64,000 bases of DNA from Rhodoligotrophos appendicifer (GTDB lineage: Bacteria > Pseudomonadota > Alphaproteobacteria > Rhizobiales > Im1): assembly GCF_007474605.1 (NCBI RefSeq), contig NZ_VHKL01000010.1, forward strand, positions 62,001-126,000, given 5' to 3'. Each line of letters opens with the position of its first letter. Within the stretch, counting starts at the first letter, position 1. The notes beneath the pieces are model-generated. The model worked only from the letters and a program-made list of their open reading frames with translations, had not been told where the DNA came from and made no database searches. The translations under genes were made by a program, and so were the position numbers. This document shows positions 45,167 to 53,963 of the stretch, piece after piece.

Positions 45167-46083
45167 CAGATATTTCTCACATGCTCCGCGATGCGGATGC
45201 GCATCTCCGAGTCCGGCATCGGGCCGCTCGCGGCCAAAAGGTTCTCACGCACATGGTCGACGCGCGTCGTGGCCGGAATGGCCACCGTCAGTGCGGGATG
45301 GGAAATGATGAATTTGAGGATCAGCTGCGCCCAGGTCGCAACGCCGAGGTCACCCGCCCAGGCCGGCATCGGCACACCCTCCAGCCGGCGCGTCAAGGCC
45401 CCTTGTTGGAAAGGCCTGTTCGCAATCACGGCGATGCCTCGGTCCATTGCCAGAGGCAGCAGCCGTTGCTCGGCCTCCCGATCGACAACGTTGTAGGTGA
45501 GCTGAACGAAATCCAGAGGTACTTTCCGCATGATCTCCTCGACGAGATCGTGCCGCCGAGCTTCCGAGGTGGTTATTCCGATGTAGCGGAGCTGACCCTC
45601 TGCCTTCATGTCCGAGAGGGTTCGCAGGTGTGGCTCCCAGGCCAGGAGATTATGGACCTGCATCAGGTCGAAACGCTTTACGCCCCACAGTTCTTTCGAT
45701 TCGGCGATCTGGGCCGGACCATTCTGGCCTGAAGAGGTCCAAACCTTTTCCGCCGAGAAGAGGCTCGGCGGATATCCGAGCTTTTTCAATCCATACCCGA
45801 CGACCGGTTGGGACGACCCATACATGGGCGATGAATCGATCATTGCACCGCCGGCCGCAAAGAAAGCGGCCATCACCTCTGCGCATTCATCCCGCAGGAC
45901 CGGGTCGTCCCCGACATTGAAGGTGATCCACGTGCCCAGTCCAACAGCGGGAATCTCTTCGCCACTGGAGGGTATGCGGCGGGCATCGGGGATTACCGTT
46001 TGAGCGTGGAGCCCCGAGGGTAGAAGCATGCCCGAGGCTAAGGCTGCGGATGTCTTTAGAAAGGTACGCCTGGTCGTTCGCAT
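45166..46083 (-). CDS. Tat-exported aldo/keto reductase
   Basis: This 305-residue protein begins with a twin-arginine signal (MRTTRRTFLKTSAALASGML). The AKR tetrad is visible: Asp and Tyr in MIDSSPMYG, Lys in FSAEKVWTSS, His in DLMQVHNLLAW. AKRs are normally cytoplasmic NADPH enzymes; export by Tat implies cofactor bound before export or a different electron source. It lies 92 bases downstream of nrsF on the same strand and may be part of the SigF-linked stress unit. Confidence 0.87.
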   Translation of the reverse strand: MRTTRRTFLKTSAALASGMLLPSGLHAQTVIPDARRIPSSGEEIPAVGLGTWITFNVGDDPVLRDECAEVMAAFFAAGGAMIDSSPMYGSSQPVVGYGLKKLGYPPSLFSAEKVWTSSGQNGPAQIAESKELWGVKRFDLMQVHNLLAWEPHLRTLSDMKAEGQLRYIGITTSEARRHDLVEEIMRKVPLDFVQLTYNVVDREAEQRLLPLAMDRGIAVIANRPFQQGALTRRLEGVPMPAWAGDLGVATWAQLILKFIISHPALTVAIPATTRVDHVRENLLAASGPMPDSEMRIRIAEHVRNI

Positions 46084-46175
46084 TCATTATCCTGGTTCAG
46101 GGGAGAGTGCCCCATGAGCCAGGGGAGGGAAAGGTGTGCCGGCCTCACACTGCCGTGAGTTTCCACGCCCCTGGG

Positions 46176-46814
46176 CTACCAATGTGAGATGCGGGGAAGC
46201 ACAAGGGCGCCGATTGCGGCGAGCCCGGCGATGGCGATGCTGTACCAGGTGGCCACGAAAAGCGGCGAGTCGTCCGGGCAATGAGCGGCATAGAAGGCCG
46301 CTGCCAATCCGCCGGCCAGCAGTCCCGCAACCGCTCCGGCGAGAGCCGGATGGGTTGGCGCTCCATGGCGGAGCGCCAACAGAAAAACCACCAAGGGCCC
46401 GGCACCGATCAGCGGAATAAACGTCAGGCACACCGTGCTGTTGACGCCGATCAGACGCGCGGCCCAGTCCGAACTGGGGACCACTGCGAGCTCAAATGCT
46501 ACGGAGACCGCCAGCAAGAGCGGTGCGGTCAAAAGCAACAGGAGCAGAGAACGTGACCCTTCAGCAGGGCGCGCCATTCTCCGCACGACAATGAAGGCAC
46601 TGATCATCAAAGCGAAGGTGACGACAAACTTGAGGATGAAGCGAACGGAGTTCAGGGATTCCACAGCGTCTGATCTGGGGCCCAACATGACCATAAACAT
46701 CGCTGCGGCGATGACGACCGCGACGGCTCCCGCGATCAACCACGCCCTTTCGAGCGGCATCGAACTGCGGCCAGTGTCCGCGGCTATTGCCCTGATGAGA
46801 TCGTCGGTCTTCAT
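46176..46814 (-). CDS. nrsF: NrsF-type (DUF1109) anti-sigma factor
   Basis: This 212-residue six-span membrane protein of the DUF1109 family holds back the ECF sigma factor encoded just upstream. Two cysteines, Cys129 (STVCLTFIPLIG) and Cys179 (AAHCPDDSPLF), match the conserved pair needed for metal sensing in Caulobacter NrsF. The ATG at 46814 is one base after the sigma stop and has GGGAG in front; the ATG at 46829 lies inside the sigma gene. Chromate, cadmium or copper stress is the expected trigger from the family. Confidence 0.88.
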   Translation of the reverse strand: MKTDDLIRAIAADTGRSSMPLERAWLIAGAVAVVIAAAMFMVMLGPRSDAVESLNSVRFILKFVVTFALMISAFIVVRRMARPAEGSRSLLLLLLTAPLLLAVSVAFELAVVPSSDWAARLIGVNSTVCLTFIPLIGAGPLVVFLLALRHGAPTHPALAGAVAGLLAGGLAAAFYAAHCPDDSPLFVATWYSIAIAGLAAIGALVLPRISHW

Positions 46815-46815
46815 C

Positions 46816-47352
46816 TCACTCCCGTCCAAATCGCCGCGCGATGGCGGCCAGGCCGCGGTGCAAAGCTACCCGCACGGCGGTTTCCTTCATGCCAAACTTC
46901 CTTGCCGTGTCCGCAATCGAACATCCCTCGACTGCAATTGCGGCGACTACGGAACGTTGTCCCGGGGCAAGAGAGTCCAGAACTCGTCCGATATCGCGAT
47001 CACTCACTGTCTCGGCCTCCGGCTGCGCCCAGGTTTCTTCAATCTCGGCAATTTCGATCTCCACATGCCGGCCCCGGCGTCGGAAGGCGTCGATCAGCTT
47101 GAACCTGGCGATGGCATAGACCCAGGGAAGCACCGCCGCATCGGGCAACCAGGTGTGACGCTTCAAGTGAATCGCAAGAAGCGTCTCCTGGACGATATCC
47201 TCAGGATCAACCCCGCCCTGTAAGATCTTGCGGCGGGCATAAGCTCTCACGAGTCGGGCGGTGCGATCCAAAAAGACGGCGTAAGAACGTTCGTCTCCCG
47301 CGATCGATGCACGGAGCAGATCGGCCAGTTCCTTATCCTCCCTGCCGTTCAA
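46816..47352 (-). CDS. sigF: ECF sigma factor, SigF type
   Basis: This 178-residue ECF sigma factor has region 2 (RLVRAYARRKILQGGVDPEDIVQETLLAIHLKRHTW... PWVYAIARFKLIDAFRRRGR) and region 4 (LAPGQRSVVAAIAVEGCSIADTARKFGMKETAVRVALHRGL). DPEDIVQETL and the CVHLKRHTW-like stretch are typical of the SigF/NrsF group. The only in-frame start is TTG at 47352, since a stop codon lies three codons upstream. It is divergent from bufA1, whose promoter carries the SigF consensus. Confidence 0.9.
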   Translation of the reverse strand: MNGREDKELADLLRASIAGDERSYAVFLDRTARLVRAYARRKILQGGVDPEDIVQETLLAIHLKRHTWLPDAAVLPWVYAIARFKLIDAFRRRGRHVEIEIAEIEETWAQPEAETVSDRDIGRVLDSLAPGQRSVVAAIAVEGCSIADTARKFGMKETAVRVALHRGLAAIARRFGRE

Positions 47353-47368
47353 CCCGCGTTACCCCTCA

Positions 47369-47393
47369 TACGCCGCAGCAGCGGTTTTGTTAC
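47369..47393 (-). promoter_or_regulatory. Candidate SigF-type promoter of sigF-nrsF
   Basis: On the minus strand GTAACA (47393-47388) is followed 15 bases later by CGTA (47372-47369), close to the SigF pattern GTAACC-N16-CGAA but with a mismatch in the -10. It would give a very short leader before the TTG start. Autoregulation is plausible. Confidence 0.4.
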
Positions 47394-47460
47394 ATGACTG
47401 GCGGAAAGATTATCCAAACAAACCCACTCAACGATCACGAATTCGTGTCGGAGAGGCAGA

Positions 47461-47486
47461 GTAACGCGAGACCTCCTCTTATCGAA
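47461..47486 (+). promoter_or_regulatory. SigF promoter of the bufferin operon
   Basis: GTAACG (47461-47466), a 16-base spacer, then CGAA (47483-47486) matches the known ECF SigF consensus GTAACC-N16-CGAA except for the last -35 base. The predicted start of transcription is about 50 bases before bufA1. Confidence 0.75.
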
Positions 47487-47541
47487 GTGATCATTGCGCA
47501 GCCGATTGCGGCACGCAGACAAGATCAACTGGAGACGTTTC

Positions 47542-47829
47542 ATGAACCGTTCAACTCTCGCCCTCGCGCTCGCTGGCTCCCTCGTCACCGCTGTTACAGG
47601 GAATGCTTTTGCCGCGCCGCTCAAGCCCGAGCAGATGGCCGGCAAGGAGAAGTGCTACGGCATCGCCCTCAAGGGCCAGAACGACTGCGCAGCCGGGGCC
47701 GGAACGACATGTGCCGGCACTTCAACCAAGGATTACCAGGGCAATGCGTGGAAAGCGGTCCCCGTTGGGACCTGTGTCACGATGCAGGGCGGAGGCCATA
47801 TGGGCTCCCTGACCCCGATGAAGAGCTGA
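47542..47829 (+). CDS. bufA1: Bufferin precursor BufA1 (DUF2282)
   Basis: This 95-residue exported precursor peptide has a Sec signal to about residue 24 ([20 protein letters not shown]) and a core with four cysteines: Cys38 ([15 protein letters not shown]), Cys49, Cys57 ([17 protein letters not shown]) and Cys78 (VPVGTCVTM). In bufferins the MNIO enzyme converts cysteines to thiooxazoles that chelate copper in the periplasm. GGAG lies eight bases before the ATG. It is first in the operon bufA1-bufB-bufC-doxX, right after a SigF promoter. Confidence 0.9.
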   Translation: MNRSTLALALAGSLVTAVTGNAFAAPLKPEQMAGKEKCYGIALKGQNDCAAGAGTTCAGTSTKDYQGNAWKAVPVGTCVTMQGGGHMGSLTPMKS

Positions 47830-47901
47830 GCTCGATGGGGGTTGTGCGAGCAGCCCCCTCTCCTCGACCAGACCCAAAATAATTGAAGCGTGGTGCGACC
47901 G

Positions 47902-48783
47902 ATGAGCCATACGACAGCCACTTCAGACGGATTGCCTGCCCGAGCCGGGGTCGGCCTGAAGCCCGAGCATTATGACCATATCCTGCAGCACCACCCCGAC
48001 ATTGGATTTTTCGAGGTTCATGCGGAAAACTACATGGGTGCAGGAGGACCACCGCATCGGTATCTTGAAGCCGTCAGGAGCCACTATCCGTTGTCGCTCC
48101 ACGGCGTCGGCCTTTCTCTCGGTGCTGCACGACCCCTGGACAGGGCGCATCTGTTGCGACTGAGGGGACTGGTCGAACGCTACCGGCCGCACAGCTTCTC
48201 CGAGCATCTCGCCTGGTCGACCCACGACACGGGCTTTCTCAACGACCTGCTGCCGCTCCCCTATACAGGCGAGACGCTGGACCGGGTCGTGGCGCATATC
48301 GACGAAACCCAGCAGACGATCGGCCGGATGTTGCTGTTGGAGAACCCGGCGACCTATGTGCTCTTCGACGAGAGCACCATCGATGAAATCGACTTCCTCG
48401 AGGCGATCGTGACCCGCACCGGCTGCGGTCTGTTGCTCGACGTCAATAACGTGGTGGTCTCATGCGTCAACCACCGGTTTGATGCGCAGGCCTATGTCGA
48501 CCGCTTTCCCGTCGAGTGGGTCGGCGAGATCCATCTTGCAGGTTATGACGAGACCCTCGACGAAAGCGGCGGCCGACTTCTGATCGATGCCCATGGCTCA
48601 CCGGTGAAGACCGATGTGATGGCATTGTACGCGCATGTGCTCTCCCGGCGGGGACCGGTTCCAACCCTCATCGAATGGGACAACGACGTTCCGGACTTCT
48701 CCACGCTTCAGAATGAAGCGATGCGGGCGGAAGCGCTGATGGCCCAGGAGGCCAGACGGCGCAACCAGATGCGGGCGGCCTAA
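47902..48783 (+). CDS. bufB: BufB, MNIO-family (DUF692) peptide-modifying enzyme
   Basis: This 293-residue TIM-barrel multinuclear non-heme iron oxidase has metal ligands along [66 protein letters not shown] and LIEWDNDVP, all typical of DUF692 proteins. It should oxidise BufA1 cysteines with help from BufC. The ATG at 47902 is chosen; GTG at 47890 is possible. It follows bufA1 by 72 bases. Confidence 0.92.
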   Translation: MSHTTATSDGLPARAGVGLKPEHYDHILQHHPDIGFFEVHAENYMGAGGPPHRYLEAVRSHYPLSLHGVGLSLGAARPLDRAHLLRLRGLVERYRPHSFSEHLAWSTHDTGFLNDLLPLPYTGETLDRVVAHIDETQQTIGRMLLLENPATYVLFDESTIDEIDFLEAIVTRTGCGLLLDVNNVVVSCVNHRFDAQAYVDRFPVEWVGEIHLAGYDETLDESGGRLLIDAHGSPVKTDVMALYAHVLSRRGPVPTLIEWDNDVPDFSTLQNEAMRAEALMAQEARRRNQMRAA

Positions 48784-48786
48784 GCC

Positions 48787-49557
48787 ATGAGCCATGCAGG
48801 CAGCCAAACGGAGTTCGTCCAAGCATTGCTGAATGCGGACCGGCCGGTGCCGGACGGGATCAGCACTTCCGGCAGACAGATCGAAGCATCGCGTTTCTCG
48901 GTCTACCGAAACAATGTCTTCGTCGGCCTCACCAAGGCCCTGGCGCAGCGTTTCCCGGTGACGGAGCGTCTCGTGGGGAGCGATTTCTTCTTCGCCATGG
49001 CGCGCATCTATGCCCAGGCCCACCAACCGGCATCGCCGCTGATGATCGAGTATGGAGATACATTTCCCGATTTCATCGCGGAATTTCCGCCGGCTGCCGA
49101 GATCGGCTACCTCGGCGACGTGGCGCGTCTCGAAGCTGCCTATACGCAGGCCTATCATGCTGCAGATCAAGGCGTGCTCGACATCGAGATGCTCCAGGAG
49201 ATACCGCCGGAGATGCTGGTGAACATCCGGCTCCTGGCTCATCCATCGGCTACGCTCCTCTGCTCCTTGTATCCCGTGGGATCGATCTGGGGAGCACATC
49301 AGAGCGAAACCGTCTCATCCATCCCGCTCTGGGCCGGCGAAACCGTTCTGGTGGTGCGGCCGGAGATGAGCGTCAACGTGCATATCCTGCCGTCAAGCGA
49401 CACAGAATTCGCGCAGCTTCTACTTAGGGGAGCCTCCTTGGGGGAGGCCGCCGAAGCAGCCTTCGCGGTCCCGTCGACGTTCGACTTCGGCGTCGCACTA
49501 AAGGGTCTCGTGGAGCTCGGCGCTTTTGCCGGTATCGATCGGAGAGACCTGTCATGA
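48787..49557 (+). CDS. bufC: BufC, DUF2063 DNA-binding-like partner of the MNIO enzyme
   Basis: This 256-residue protein has the DUF2063 N-terminal helical domain (EFVQALLNADRPVPDG, RFSVYRNNVFVGLTKALAQRFPV, FFFAMARIYAQAHQPASPLMIEYGDTFPDFI) and a C-terminal beta-rich domain. In bufferin and other MNIO systems it delivers the precursor to the enzyme rather than binding DNA. The start is three bases after bufB, and the stop overlaps the DoxX start (ATGA). Confidence 0.9.
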   Translation: MSHAGSQTEFVQALLNADRPVPDGISTSGRQIEASRFSVYRNNVFVGLTKALAQRFPVTERLVGSDFFFAMARIYAQAHQPASPLMIEYGDTFPDFIAEFPPAAEIGYLGDVARLEAAYTQAYHAADQGVLDIEMLQEIPPEMLVNIRLLAHPSATLLCSLYPVGSIWGAHQSETVSSIPLWAGETVLVVRPEMSVNVHILPSSDTEFAQLLLRGASLGEAAEAAFAVPSTFDFGVALKGLVELGAFAGIDRRDLS

Positions 49558-50063
49558 GCATCAATACAATGGGGTCGCATTCACCCGGACGCTTCCCTCT
49601 GGCGAACCTTGTCTCCAAGTCGGCCGGTTTGCTGGCAGCCATTCCCCAGTCGATCCCGCTCCTGGCGTTACGCATAGCGCTGGCGGTCCCGTTCTTTTTC
49701 TCGGGCCTCACCAAGTGGGATGGCTTCCTTCAGCTGTCAGCGGGAGCGCATTTCCTGTTCGAAGAGGAGTTCAGGCTGCATCTCTTCGGCAGCGCGATCC
49801 CCTATCCCTTTCCCATTGCAATGGCGACGGCAGCCGGCATTGCGGAGATCATCCTGCCGATCCTGCTCGTGGTGGGATTGGGGACGCGCTTCGCGGCGCT
49901 TGGTCTTCTCGTCATGACGGCCATCATCCAGATTACGATCCCAGAGGGATGGGCGAACTTCCACCTGCCCTGGGCCGCAATGGCTCTGACATTGATGGTG
50001 TTCGGGGGCGGCCGGCTCGGGATCGACGAATTCCTCCACGCGAGGAGCACAGGGGCCGTTTGA
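49554..50063 (+). CDS. DoxX-family membrane protein of the bufferin operon
   Basis: This 169-residue four-span DoxX protein (LALRIALAVPFFFSGLTKWDGF, MATAAGIAEIILPILLVVGLGTRFAALGLLVMTA) is the usual fourth gene of bufferin operons. DoxX proteins may pass electrons between the quinone pool and periplasmic partners; its role here is not established. It is coupled to bufC by a four-base overlap. Confidence 0.88.
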   Translation: MSINTMGSHSPGRFPLANLVSKSAGLLAAIPQSIPLLALRIALAVPFFFSGLTKWDGFLQLSAGAHFLFEEEFRLHLFGSAIPYPFPIAMATAAGIAEIILPILLVVGLGTRFAALGLLVMTAIIQITIPEGWANFHLPWAAMALTLMVFGGGRLGIDEFLHARSTGAV

Positions 50064-50177
50064 TCGCTCCGCATCCGAGATGTAAACCGAGCTCAATCCG
50101 CCTTCTTCTCACCCGTGAATCGGGGTATTTGATGGTCCAGTCTGCCCGGATCCATCTCGCGTGGGGCGAAGGCAAGA

Positions 50178-50660
50178 ATGTGCACACTGCCGACTTTTCG
50201 ATGGGCTTCACAAGCGGATTACGACACGCTTGGCGACGTGATGTTCGACGCCATTCGCAACGGGACGAGCCCCTATAGCGAAAGCCAGAGAGAAGCGTGG
50301 CTCGCGGCGCCCAATCGCGGAGATGAATGGCACGAGAAACTCCGAGCCCAAGCGGTCATCGTGGCGGAATCGGAAGACATGGTGCTTGGGTTCATGACCT
50401 TGGCTCAAAGCGGTTATATCGATCTGGCCTTCATACGGCCCGCGGCGCAGGGGAAGGGACTGTTCAAAGGCTTGTTTGCTCATATCGCGGACAAGGCACG
50501 CGAGAACAATGAGACCCGCCTGTGGGTGCATGCCAGCCTGAGAGCGGAGCACGCTTTTCGGGCCGTCGGCTTCGAGGTCATCAGCAGAGAAATCGTCGCT
50601 CGGGCCGGCGAGCGCCTCGAAAGGTGCGTCATGGAGCGACTGATCCCGAAAGCCAGCTGA
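50178..50660 (+). CDS. GNAT-family N-acetyltransferase
   Basis: This 160-residue acetyltransferase has the acetyl-CoA loop IRPAAQGKGLFKGLFAHI and the C-terminal RLWVHASLRAEHAFRAVGFEVI strand-helix-strand of the fold. The acceptor (amine or peptide N-terminus) is unknown. The ATG at 50178 has GAAGG upstream. It lies 115 bases after the DoxX gene, probably outside the SigF operon. Confidence 0.87.
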   Translation: MCTLPTFRWASQADYDTLGDVMFDAIRNGTSPYSESQREAWLAAPNRGDEWHEKLRAQAVIVAESEDMVLGFMTLAQSGYIDLAFIRPAAQGKGLFKGLFAHIADKARENNETRLWVHASLRAEHAFRAVGFEVISREIVARAGERLERCVMERLIPKAS

Positions 50661-50784
50661 TGCCACATTCAGTGCGCGCAAGCGGCAGCATACCCCTTGG
50701 AGCAGATGGCGGTTCTGCAGTAGTCCCCATGGCCGGGGCCTGCAATACGCGAAGCCGAGAGCGCATTGCAGGCTGCCGCTGCGG

Positions 50785-51423
50785 TTAGCTCACGCCTTGG
50801 GTGCCCGAGGACCTCACAATGACGCGTGAACTGACGGGGACGCGGCGGTAGAGGTCGATCACATCCTCGTTCAGGAGGCGAATACAGCCGGAAGAGACCG
50901 ATTGGCCGATCGACCACGGCTCGCTGGTCCCATGGATCCGGTACAAAGTATCCCTTCCATTCTCATAGAGGTACAGCGCTCGCGCACCCAGCGGGTTCTC
51001 CGGGCCTCCCGGCATCCCCCTCGCCCATTCCCGCAGACGCGGTTCGCGTTCGATCATTTCCGCCGGAGGGGTCCATGTCGGCCACTGTGCCTTGCGAGCG
51101 ATGATGGCGTCACCGCTCCAACCAAATCCTTCCCGGCCGACACCAACGCCATATCGCAGCGCCTGCCCTCCCTCCAGAACGAGCCAGAGGTACCGAGCCT
51201 CAGGATCGACGATGATGACGCCAGGATCTTCGCCGCTGGAATCTTGAACAATTTGACGCCAAAACTGCTTGGCGATCTTCGACCGGTCAACCGGTTGCAA
51301 GGGAAATGGCTCCGACACATTCAATGCCGAGCCGAGAGGTTCTCGAGCTCGAGCCGCAGGAGCGGCATATGTGGCGATGGCCAACGCGCCCAATGAGGCC
51401 GTGAAGTTCCGACGAGTAAACAT
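50785..51423 (-). CDS. L,D-transpeptidase (YkuD family)
   Basis: This 212-residue exported protein begins with a twin-arginine-like signal (MFTRRNFTASLGALAIATYA). The YkuD domain runs from about 65 to 205, with VIIVDPEARYLWLVLEGG at the start and the catalytic IHGTSEPWSIGQSVSSGCIRL (His and nucleophilic Cys). It cross-links peptidoglycan or attaches proteins to it. It stands alone on the minus strand. Confidence 0.9.
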   Translation of the reverse strand: MFTRRNFTASLGALAIATYAAPAARAREPLGSALNVSEPFPLQPVDRSKIAKQFWRQIVQDSSGEDPGVIIVDPEARYLWLVLEGGQALRYGVGVGREGFGWSGDAIIARKAQWPTWTPPAEMIEREPRLREWARGMPGGPENPLGARALYLYENGRDTLYRIHGTSEPWSIGQSVSSGCIRLLNEDVIDLYRRVPVSSRVIVRSSGTQGVS

Positions 51424-51486
51424 CTTTCTCTCCGTTCAAAGCTGTGCGGCGACACGCTCGAAGCGAGGCCGCTAGAATTCGCAATG

Positions 51487-51837
51487 TCAGACGGAGAGAG
51501 TTTTCGGGGGACGGTGAGGCGTTGGAGTCGCGCGGCTTCTCAGGGCTGCCTCGAAAGGCGGGACAATGGCGCAAAGCCGGGTTTCGAGGCGGGGAAGCGA
51601 GTCGAGGACGGCCGGCTTGAAGAATGGGCACGACAGGGCGCCACTTCCATTCTGGCACCGCTTGACGAAGCCGCCTGCCTGCTCCTGAGCGGAGCCCTCC
51701 TTGGCCGAGATGTCCGCCGCAACGGTGGCCGCCGATTCCCATGCCACAACCCTGGCCTCGGCGGTCTGGCTCCGTGGCAGCGCCGTGGTCACGAGCACAA
51801 GGGCTATTGCGAGAAATAAATGGACCAGCGACCTCAT
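51487..51837 (-). CDS. Small secreted hypothetical protein
   Basis: This 116-residue open frame begins with a good signal peptide (MRSLVHLFLAIALVLVTTALP, cleavage likely near AEA) and has three Cys in the mature part (RCQNGSGALSCPFFKP, TRLCAIV). I do not recognise a family. There is no strong ribosome site, and the opposite strand is also open, so coding status is uncertain; the signal peptide is the main support. Confidence 0.45.
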   Translation of the reverse strand: MRSLVHLFLAIALVLVTTALPRSQTAEARVVAWESAATVAADISAKEGSAQEQAGGFVKRCQNGSGALSCPFFKPAVLDSLPRLETRLCAIVPPFEAALRSRATPTPHRPPKTLSV

Positions 51838-51910
51838 ACGGACTTAGTGATCGCAACAGCGAGAGAGTGCAAGTTGTCGAGGATCACAAGCAGGTGAAAG
51901 GTTGAGTCGA

Positions 51911-52888
51911 ATGTTCGAATCCACCGAGGAAATCCGGCATGTGCTGCAGAGCGCGGGTGTCGTCGACACGCATTATCATGTGGGACCTGAGCTTCTGGTC
52001 CGTCGCTACGACGTCAAAACCCTAGCCGACGTCGCTGCGCCCTTCGGCGCGACTCTGGTCCTGAAGAATCATACTTATCCGACGACCCCTTTGGCCGCAT
52101 TGGCACGCGCGCGCTTCGGAGCGAACTTCTTCGGCGGGGTCGTCCTCAACAAATTCGTCGGAGGCCTGAACCCGGCTGCCGTCGAGGGCGCCATGTCGGG
52201 CAATAGGGCCAAGGTCGATGACCCTGCAACGGACACCTCTCCCGTCGTGGTGTGGATGCCGACGGTGCATTCGGTCGCCCATCTCGAGCTGCATGGCTTC
52301 AGCTTCGATCCACGTTGGTCCGGCTGTTGTACGCACGGGCATGAACCCACTCATCCACACCCCGAGAACAGTGAACCCGAGGCACCCGTGGTCGCTTTTG
52401 CCGGCGGGGTGCGCCCCACTCCCGAATTGATTGCCACTCTGGAGGCGATCGCGCAGCATGGCTGCATCCTCGCGACAGGCCATCTGTCAGGGGCGGAAGT
52501 CAAACGGTTGGTGCCGCTCGCGGTGGAAATGGGAATCCATCGGGTGATCCTGACTCATCCCCACCACCCTGCCATAAATCTGTCGGATGAAGATCAGCGG
52601 GAGCTCACGCGCTTCCCTCAGGTTTTCGCCGAGCATTGTTTTGCCATCCATACTCAAGATGGAGTTGCCCTCGACGCGTTCGCCTCCGCGATCCGCATGA
52701 CTGGTCCCGAAAAGGTGCTCCTGTCCACCGACTTCGGCCAGGTCAACAGTGATCCGTTCCCCGAAGGCACCGTGCGCTACGCCGCGGAGCTTGCCGCAAA
52801 GCTCGACGGCTCGATCTCCAGATCCGAGTTCATCGCCATGTTCTGCGAGAACGGCCGGAGGGCCTTGAACACAGCGAAAAACAGCTGA
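51911..52888 (+). CDS. DUF6282-like, amidohydrolase-related protein
   Basis: This 325-residue protein looks like a TIM-barrel metal hydrolase: VVDTHYHVGPE near the N-terminus (DxHxH-like), GCCTHGHEPTHPHPENSE, LATGHLSGAE, ILTHPHHPAINLS and LLSTDFGQVNSDP carry the expected His and Asp ligands. The nearest label I can give is DUF6282; the substrate is unknown. It lies 23 bases before a ureohydrolase gene, so both probably serve one route for a guanidino or amide compound. Confidence 0.75.
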   Translation: MFESTEEIRHVLQSAGVVDTHYHVGPELLVRRYDVKTLADVAAPFGATLVLKNHTYPTTPLAALARARFGANFFGGVVLNKFVGGLNPAAVEGAMSGNRAKVDDPATDTSPVVVWMPTVHSVAHLELHGFSFDPRWSGCCTHGHEPTHPHPENSEPEAPVVAFAGGVRPTPELIATLEAIAQHGCILATGHLSGAEVKRLVPLAVEMGIHRVILTHPHHPAINLSDEDQRELTRFPQVFAEHCFAIHTQDGVALDAFASAIRMTGPEKVLLSTDFGQVNSDPFPEGTVRYAAELAAKLDGSISRSEFIAMFCENGRRALNTAKNS

Positions 52889-52911
52889 ATGCCAATGAGA
52901 GAGAACCGCTG

Positions 52912-53877
52912 ATGACCCGTCCGCTCACGACACCCCCTCGGCATGGCCATCGCAGCATGCTCTATGCCGAGGTGAACACGAACCTCGATTCCCTCAATGC
53001 CCATATCGCGTTCATCGGCATTCCTTACGGCTCCGCCTATACCATCGACGAGGTGAGCAACGACCAGAGCCGTGCGCCCACGGCCATCCGCCAGGCCACG
53101 GACCGGGCTGTGCGACACCTCGACCGTTATGATTTCGATGTCGGCGGCCCGATTTACGACGGTCGGGACGTGAGGGTCGTCGATTGCGGCGATGTCATCG
53201 GAGATCCCAAGGACCCCGGCGCCCATTATCGAAACGCCGAGTCCGCCATACGCAAGATCCTTGCAGCCGGCGCCTTACCCCTCATCATGGGCGGCGATCA
53301 CGGAATTCCCATTCCCGTTCTGCGTGCGTTCGATGATCAAGGACCGATCACCCTGATCCAGATCGATGCCCATCTGGACTGGCGCGACCAGATCAACGGT
53401 GTCCATGACGGCCTCTCAAGCCCCATGCGTCGAGCCTCAGAGATGGCCCATGTCGAAGACATCTTTCAAATCGGCATCCGGGCCCAAGGCACCGCGCGGC
53501 CAGAAGAATATGAGGCAGCACTCGCCTATGGCGCCCACATCATCACCGCCTATGAGCTGCATGATGCTGGCATGGACGCTGTTCTCGATCGCATTCCCGA
53601 TGGAGGCCGTTACTACATCACAATCGACGCGGACGGCATGGATCCTTCCGTTATGCCGGCGGTTGCCGGTCCTGCGCTGGGTGGCGTGACCTATGTTCAG
53701 GCTCGCAAGCTCTTGCATGGGCTCGTCCGGAAGGGCCGTATCGTGGGAATGGACATCGTCGAAATCACACCGTCAAAGGACGTAAACCAGCTCACGGCAA
53801 TCGCCGCCGGCCGACTTTTCGTCAATCTTATCGGTGCGGCCGTCCGAGCCGATTACTTTGGAGTGGCCGGCGATTAA
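52912..53877 (+). CDS. Agmatinase/ureohydrolase family protein
   Basis: This 321-residue binuclear manganese hydrolase is of the arginase-agmatinase family: GGDHGIPIPV, IDAHLDW and IDADGMDPSVMP supply the metal ligands. It splits urea from a guanidino compound (agmatine, guanidinobutyrate or guanidinopropionate). The N-terminal region has the usual GIPYGSAYTIDEVSNDQSRAP. Its pairing with the DUF6282-like gene is more specific than general arginine breakdown. Confidence 0.9.
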   Translation: MTRPLTTPPRHGHRSMLYAEVNTNLDSLNAHIAFIGIPYGSAYTIDEVSNDQSRAPTAIRQATDRAVRHLDRYDFDVGGPIYDGRDVRVVDCGDVIGDPKDPGAHYRNAESAIRKILAAGALPLIMGGDHGIPIPVLRAFDDQGPITLIQIDAHLDWRDQINGVHDGLSSPMRRASEMAHVEDIFQIGIRAQGTARPEEYEAALAYGAHIITAYELHDAGMDAVLDRIPDGGRYYITIDADGMDPSVMPAVAGPALGGVTYVQARKLLHGLVRKGRIVGMDIVEITPSKDVNQLTAIAAGRLFVNLIGAAVRADYFGVAGD

Positions 53878-53878
53878 A

Positions 53879-53895
53879 TTGCTGCAATGCAGCAA
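53879..53895 (+). terminator. Hairpin after ureohydrolase gene
   Basis: TTGCTGC pairs with GCAGCAA across AAT, two bases after the stop. It has no T-run; weak terminator or mRNA end-protecting structure. Confidence 0.45.
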
Positions 53896-53963
53896 CGAAG
53901 TTGTAGCGCGTGCATTACTCTTCCATCGCCCGCTACAGGCTTGGCAGCTTACAAGGAAAAGTC

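Noticed and set aside
50669-50917. 82-residue minus-strand open frame ending in a Cys-containing tail
   Set aside because: Its start lies inside the L,D-transpeptidase gene in another frame and no start or ribosome site lies in the free gap, so I cannot support a gene. A remnant of a small secreted protein is possible.
51484-51819. Plus-strand open frame overlapping the small secreted hypothetical protein
   Set aside because: Highly charged, no family features; the minus-strand alternative has a convincing signal peptide, though even that is only moderately supported.
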